Below are positions 13,292 to 15,051 of a DNA stretch of 15,051 bases, one piece after another. The translations under genes were made by a program, and so were the position numbers. The DNA comes from an uncultured Pseudomonas sp. (lineage in GTDB: Bacteria; Pseudomonadota; Gammaproteobacteria; Pseudomonadales; Pseudomonadaceae), in contig NZ_CAMPHN010000105.1 of NCBI RefSeq assembly GCF_946885885.1, positions 1 to 15,051 of the forward strand. The letters are read 5' to 3'. The notes beneath the pieces are model-generated. The model searched no databases. It was not told the DNA's origin and saw only the letters and a list, made by a program, of their open reading frames with translations. Position 1 is the first letter of the stretch. Each line of letters opens with the position of its first letter.

Positions 13292-15051
13292 TCAGTACTC
13301 GAGCTTGGCATAGCGCGTCTTGCGCGAGGCCTCGCGCGCCTGTTCGAGCGTATGGATACCGCGCTCGGCGAGCAGCGGAATCAGCTTGAGAAACACCTCA
13401 CCGGTGACCAGGGCATCGCCCAACGCGGTATGCCGCCCCACCACCTGCACGCCGAGACGCTCGGCGATCCGCTCCAGGCGATGTTCGTCGGCGCCGTGCC
13501 CCGGGTGCACCAGCGCCGACAACAACAGGGTATCGAGCAGCGGCTGGCTGAAGCGGATGCCGGTCTGCTGCTCCTTGAGTTGTAGAAAGCGCATATCGAA
13601 GGCCGCGTTATGCGCCACCAGCACGGTTTCCGCGGCGAAGCTCTGAAACAACGGCAATACCTGGGCGATGCTCGGCTGCCCGGCAAGCTTCTGCGGCGTC
13701 AGGCCGTGAATCGCCTGCGACTCGCGCGGGATCGACCGGTGCGGGTCGATCAATTGCTCGAAGCACTCGTGGGCCAGCAACCGGCCGTTGACGATGCGTG
13801 CCGCGCCGATGGAGATGATTTCGTCGCCCTCGGACGGTGCCAGGCCGGTGGTTTCGGTATCGAAGACCGTGTACGTCAACTCGCTCAGCGGTTGCTCGTC
13901 GAACGCGGAGGAATGCCCCGGCCGGCCGAACAGGTCGAAGTCGTAATACACCGGCCGCCCCGGCAGCAGGACCGGCGCCGGAGAATGCGGCGCAGTGGTC
14001 GGCAGCAGCAGGCAAAGGCGATTGCGCCCGCTACCCCGCTCGGCCTGCGACCACAGCTCGCCGCCGTGACGTTCGAGCAACTCCTTGAGCGTGCCGCTGG
14101 CCAACCGGGCGCCGTCGGGGTCCAGCGGCTGATCTTCCCAGCGGTGCAGCAGCCCGGGGTCGAGCGACTGCCCGCCCCAACACAGCGCCAGACGGGCGAA
14201 ACGCCCTACGGATGAAAGTTCCAGGGCGACCTCGCTAACCCCGCAGGCGACCACCAGCGCATCCATCACCTGGGTCAGCGCCTGCACCAGGGCGTAACTG
14301 TCCAGGCTCAGCCACAGCGGCTCGTCGCTGTCCTGGCAGCGCACACGCAGCCCCAGGGTCGCGATGAAATTATGTTGCAGGGCGCAAACCAGGTCGCTGG
14401 CCGACATTTCCTCCAGCGACCATTGATTGCCAGGCAGATCACCATACCGCGCCAGGCCCTGTTCCAGGTTCAGCGACAGGCGTTCGGCCTCGTCGCGGAT
14501 GACCTCGCCGAAGCGCTGGCGGTGCGCCGCATCCATGGCCGGGTAGCGCTCCAGGGTTTCCGCCGCCGCGCGGATATTCGCCAGGGCCGCCCGGCTGCCT
14601 TCTGTCAGCTCGCGCAACAGGTGCTCGCGGCGGCTGGCCGACTCGATGCTTTGCGTGACGTCCTCGAGAATCAGCACGAACCCGAGCATCTCGCCCGGCC
14701 GCCCCAGCACCGGGGCGATGCGCCCACGCAGCAGTTGCCCGGCGCAGCGGGTGACGAAGTGCGCCGCGGTGCTGCGACCTTCCTGCTCCAAGCCTTGGCG
14801 CAGCTTGTCCAGGCCGTGGACGATCAAGCGCTGGTCGAGGACGGCGAACAGCGAACGGCCCAGCCCCACCGCGCCGCTCTCGCGCCCCTCGAACAGTTGG
14901 CTGGCCTGGGGGTTATAGAGCAGGATGCGGCCCTCGAGATTGCACACCAGCACACTTTGGGCGAACTCGGACATCAGCGCCGCGAGGTGGTTTTTTTCCT
15001 GTTCCAGGCGCGCATTGGCGTGCGCGATGCGCCCCTCGATATCCTGGCGCT
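13292..15051 (-). CDS. PAS / degenerate kinase-like / DEDDh 3'-5' exonuclease fusion (5' end outside window)
   Basis: The frame is open to the right edge, so the N-terminus is missing; 585 residues are visible. Numbered from the internal Met at 14974: before it a charged helix (RLEQEKNHLAAL) looks like coiled coil. Residues 1-110 form a PAS domain (EFAQSVLVCNLEGRILLYN). Residues 115-325 resemble a histidine kinase core but lack its key residues: the phospho-acceptor position reads LTEGSRAALANIR with no His, and the N-box (QVMDALVVA) and glycine boxes are degenerate. Residues 365-535 are a complete DnaQ/PolC-type exonuclease: ExoI FDTETTG (D372, E374), ExoII HNAAFD (D460), ExoIII HTALGD (H515, D520). 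The nuclease should be active; the middle probably senses or binds partners. It may be annotated as DNA polymerase III epsilon, but replicative proofreading is unlikely. It stops at a TGA facing PrrF. Confidence 0.88.
   Translation of the reverse strand, partial: RQDIEGRIAHANARLEQEKNHLAALMSEFAQSVLVCNLEGRILLYNPQASQLFEGRESGAVGLGRSLFAVLDQRLIVHGLDKLRQGLEQEGRSTAAHFVTRCAGQLLRGRIAPVLGRPGEMLGFVLILEDVTQSIESASRREHLLRELTEGSRAALANIRAAAETLERYPAMDAAHRQRFGEVIRDEAERLSLNLEQGLARYGDLPGNQWSLEEMSASDLVCALQHNFIATLGLRVRCQDSDEPLWLSLDSYALVQALTQVMDALVVACGVSEVALELSSVGRFARLALCWGGQSLDPGLLHRWEDQPLDPDGARLASGTLKELLERHGGELWSQAERGSGRNRLCLLLPTTAPHSPAPVLLPGRPVYYDFDLFGRPGHSSAFDEQPLSELTYTVFDTETTGLAPSEGDEIISIGAARIVNGRLLAHECFEQLIDPHRSIPRESQAIHGLTPQKLAGQPSIAQVLPLFQSFAAETVLVAHNAAFDMRFLQLKEQQTGIRFSQPLLDTLLLSALVHPGHGADEHRLERIAERLGVQVVGRHTALGDALVTGEVFLKLIPLLAERGIHTLEQAREASRKTRYAKLEY

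Noticed and set aside
13031..13585. 184-codon plus-strand frame across the PrrF region
   Set aside because: It starts inside the cbpA terminator and crosses the PrrF promoter, RNA and terminator; the RNA explains the region better.

Overview
The window looks like a core-genome segment of a gammaproteobacterium of the genus Pseudomonas. Gene order matches, from memory, the P. aeruginosa stretch pssA-ilvC-ilvH-ilvI-(DUF4124)-yqcC-lpoP-ponB-(kinase/ATPase)-...-cbpA-prrF. The decisive marker is a Fur-controlled PrrF small RNA directly after cbpA. The sequence is fairly GC-rich, with many long antisense shadow frames and no insertion sequences, CRISPR or phage genes. The species cannot be named from the sequence alone.

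Left edge (1-212): a near-consensus sigma70 promoter with a GC-rich discriminator points leftwards out of the window and resembles a ribosomal RNA operon promoter. It is followed by the pssA terminator. Region 213-4760 is all on the minus strand. A promoter near 4730 and a structured leader of about 258 nt drive ilvI-ilvH-ilvC, which make acetohydroxyacid synthase and ketol-acid reductoisomerase for branched-chain amino acid synthesis. A perfect 15-bp palindromic terminator then separates ilvC from pssA (phosphatidylserine synthase), which appears to have its own promoter.

Region 4800-8810 begins with a small exported DUF4124 protein on the plus strand. It faces a minus-strand cell-wall operon: ponB/mrcB (PBP1b), the TPR lipoprotein LpoP that activates PBP1b in P. 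aeruginosa, and a YqcC-family protein coupled by a TGATG overlap. PBP1b has a consensus -10 box so close to its ATG that the mRNA may be leaderless. Divergent from ponB is a large fusion of an aminoglycoside-phosphotransferase-like kinase with a P-loop ATPase.

Region 10490-13050 (plus strand) carries a pentapeptide-repeat protein overlapping a SAM methyltransferase by ATGA, a terminator, a stand-alone TfoX C-terminal-domain protein, and CbpA, a cyclic-nucleotide-binding protein with a possible Vfr site upstream.

Region 13050-13244 is the PrrF locus: a -35/-10 pair overlapped by a Fur box, one copy of the RNA, and a strong intrinsic terminator. Convergent to it, and cut by the right edge, is a multidomain protein: coiled coil, PAS domain, degenerate histidine-kinase-like region and a complete DEDDh 3'-5' exonuclease.

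The only stretch longer than 300 bases without a gene is 4463-4882. It holds the ilvI leader and two divergent promoters.
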